A stretch of DNA of 64,000 nucleotides, taken from contig NC_031770.1 in NCBI RefSeq assembly GCF_001522545.3, positions 23,296,296-23,360,295 on the forward strand. Direction: 5' to 3'. Source of the stretch: Parus major. Taxonomy: Eukaryota > Chordata > Aves > Passeriformes > Paridae. Every line of letters begins with the position of its first letter. Within the stretch, counting starts at the first letter, position 1. The translations under genes were made by a program, and so were the position numbers. Below the pieces are notes generated by a model. It was given only the letters and a program-made list of their open reading frames with translations, was not told where the DNA came from and did no database searches. This document shows positions 63,801 through 64,000 of the stretch, piece by piece.

Positions 63801-64000
63801 GCATGGAGCCAGAGCAGCTTTGAGAGCAGAACTTACAAAGAAATACAGAAAAAGTGCTGGACATGCAGCTCCTGCCCTATGAGCAGGAAAGAAGGAATAA
63901 CCAGATATGACAGATGAGTCACAGTTCTTTATTGCATGATGAGAAGATGTCTTTATGCATCATAAAATCAGGATTTAGGTGATAGGTCTTCTTGCTTTGC
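60227..64000 (+). other. EML4: EML4 intron downstream of exon 1b; exon 2 not reached
   Basis: After the CpG island tail the sequence is AT-rich intron. An AT-rich homeodomain-type cluster (AAATTAGG then TAATTAATTA, about 60963-60980) lies shortly after the island. No sequence matching EML4 exon 2 (which should begin with the completion of Asp, then Asp-Ser-Ile-Ser) occurs before the window ends. No gene, RNA or mobile element was recognised in 61-64 kb. Confidence 0.65.

Noticed and set aside
60227..64000. EML4 exon 2 within the window
   Set aside because: I looked for an AG acceptor followed by codons completing Asp then Asp-Ser-Ile-Ser-Ala-Ala and found none; exon 2 must lie further downstream.
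1..64000. CRISPR array, operon, tRNA, rRNA or prokaryotic features
   Set aside because: The sequence is vertebrate intron; no regularly spaced direct repeats, cloverleaf genes or clustered coding frames were seen.

Overview
The window is vertebrate nuclear DNA, almost certainly from a bird. Several fragments match the 3' region of avian CR1 LINEs (about 9.70, 15.60, 21.83-23.01 and 51.82 kb). Apart from two CpG islands the DNA is AT-rich, and no long open reading frame has a recognisable domain. I cannot name the species.

I read the whole window as the 5' end of one gene, EML4 (echinoderm microtubule-associated protein-like 4), on the + strand. Bases 1-314 are a CpG-island first exon. Its coding part starts at 290 in a strong Kozak context, encodes MDGFAGSL and stops after the first base of the next codon at a GTGAGT donor. 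MDGFAGSL followed by Asp is the known start of EML4. Exon 2, which begins the N-terminal coiled-coil trimerisation segment, is not in the window, so nearly everything after 314 is first intron.

The most interesting feature is a second CpG island at about 59.5-60.8 kb. It holds a candidate alternative first exon: a strong-Kozak ATG at 60160, 22 codons plus one base, then a GTAAAGT donor at 60226/60227. The splice phase equals that of the upstream exon, so it would join exon 2 in frame and restore the same Asp. Its peptide (MEESLS... to ...SALATFCT) aligns without gaps and at equal length with the start of the paralogue EML1 as I recall it (MEDGFSS... to ...SLLQFCN, then DD). I infer two promoters about 60 kb apart. 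They would give EML4 two N-termini, one of them sharing an ancestral first exon with EML1.

Layout: 1-950, CpG-island promoter and exon 1a; 315-59.0 kb, intron with CR1 fragments, microsatellites, a 45-T run, small tandem duplications, hairpins and one CTCF-like site; 59.05-59.46 kb, a non-repetitive upstream segment with paired CRE-like motifs; 59.5-60.8 kb, CpG island and exon 1b; 60.23-64 kb, further intron. I saw no other protein-coding gene, RNA gene, intact mobile element or CRISPR array.
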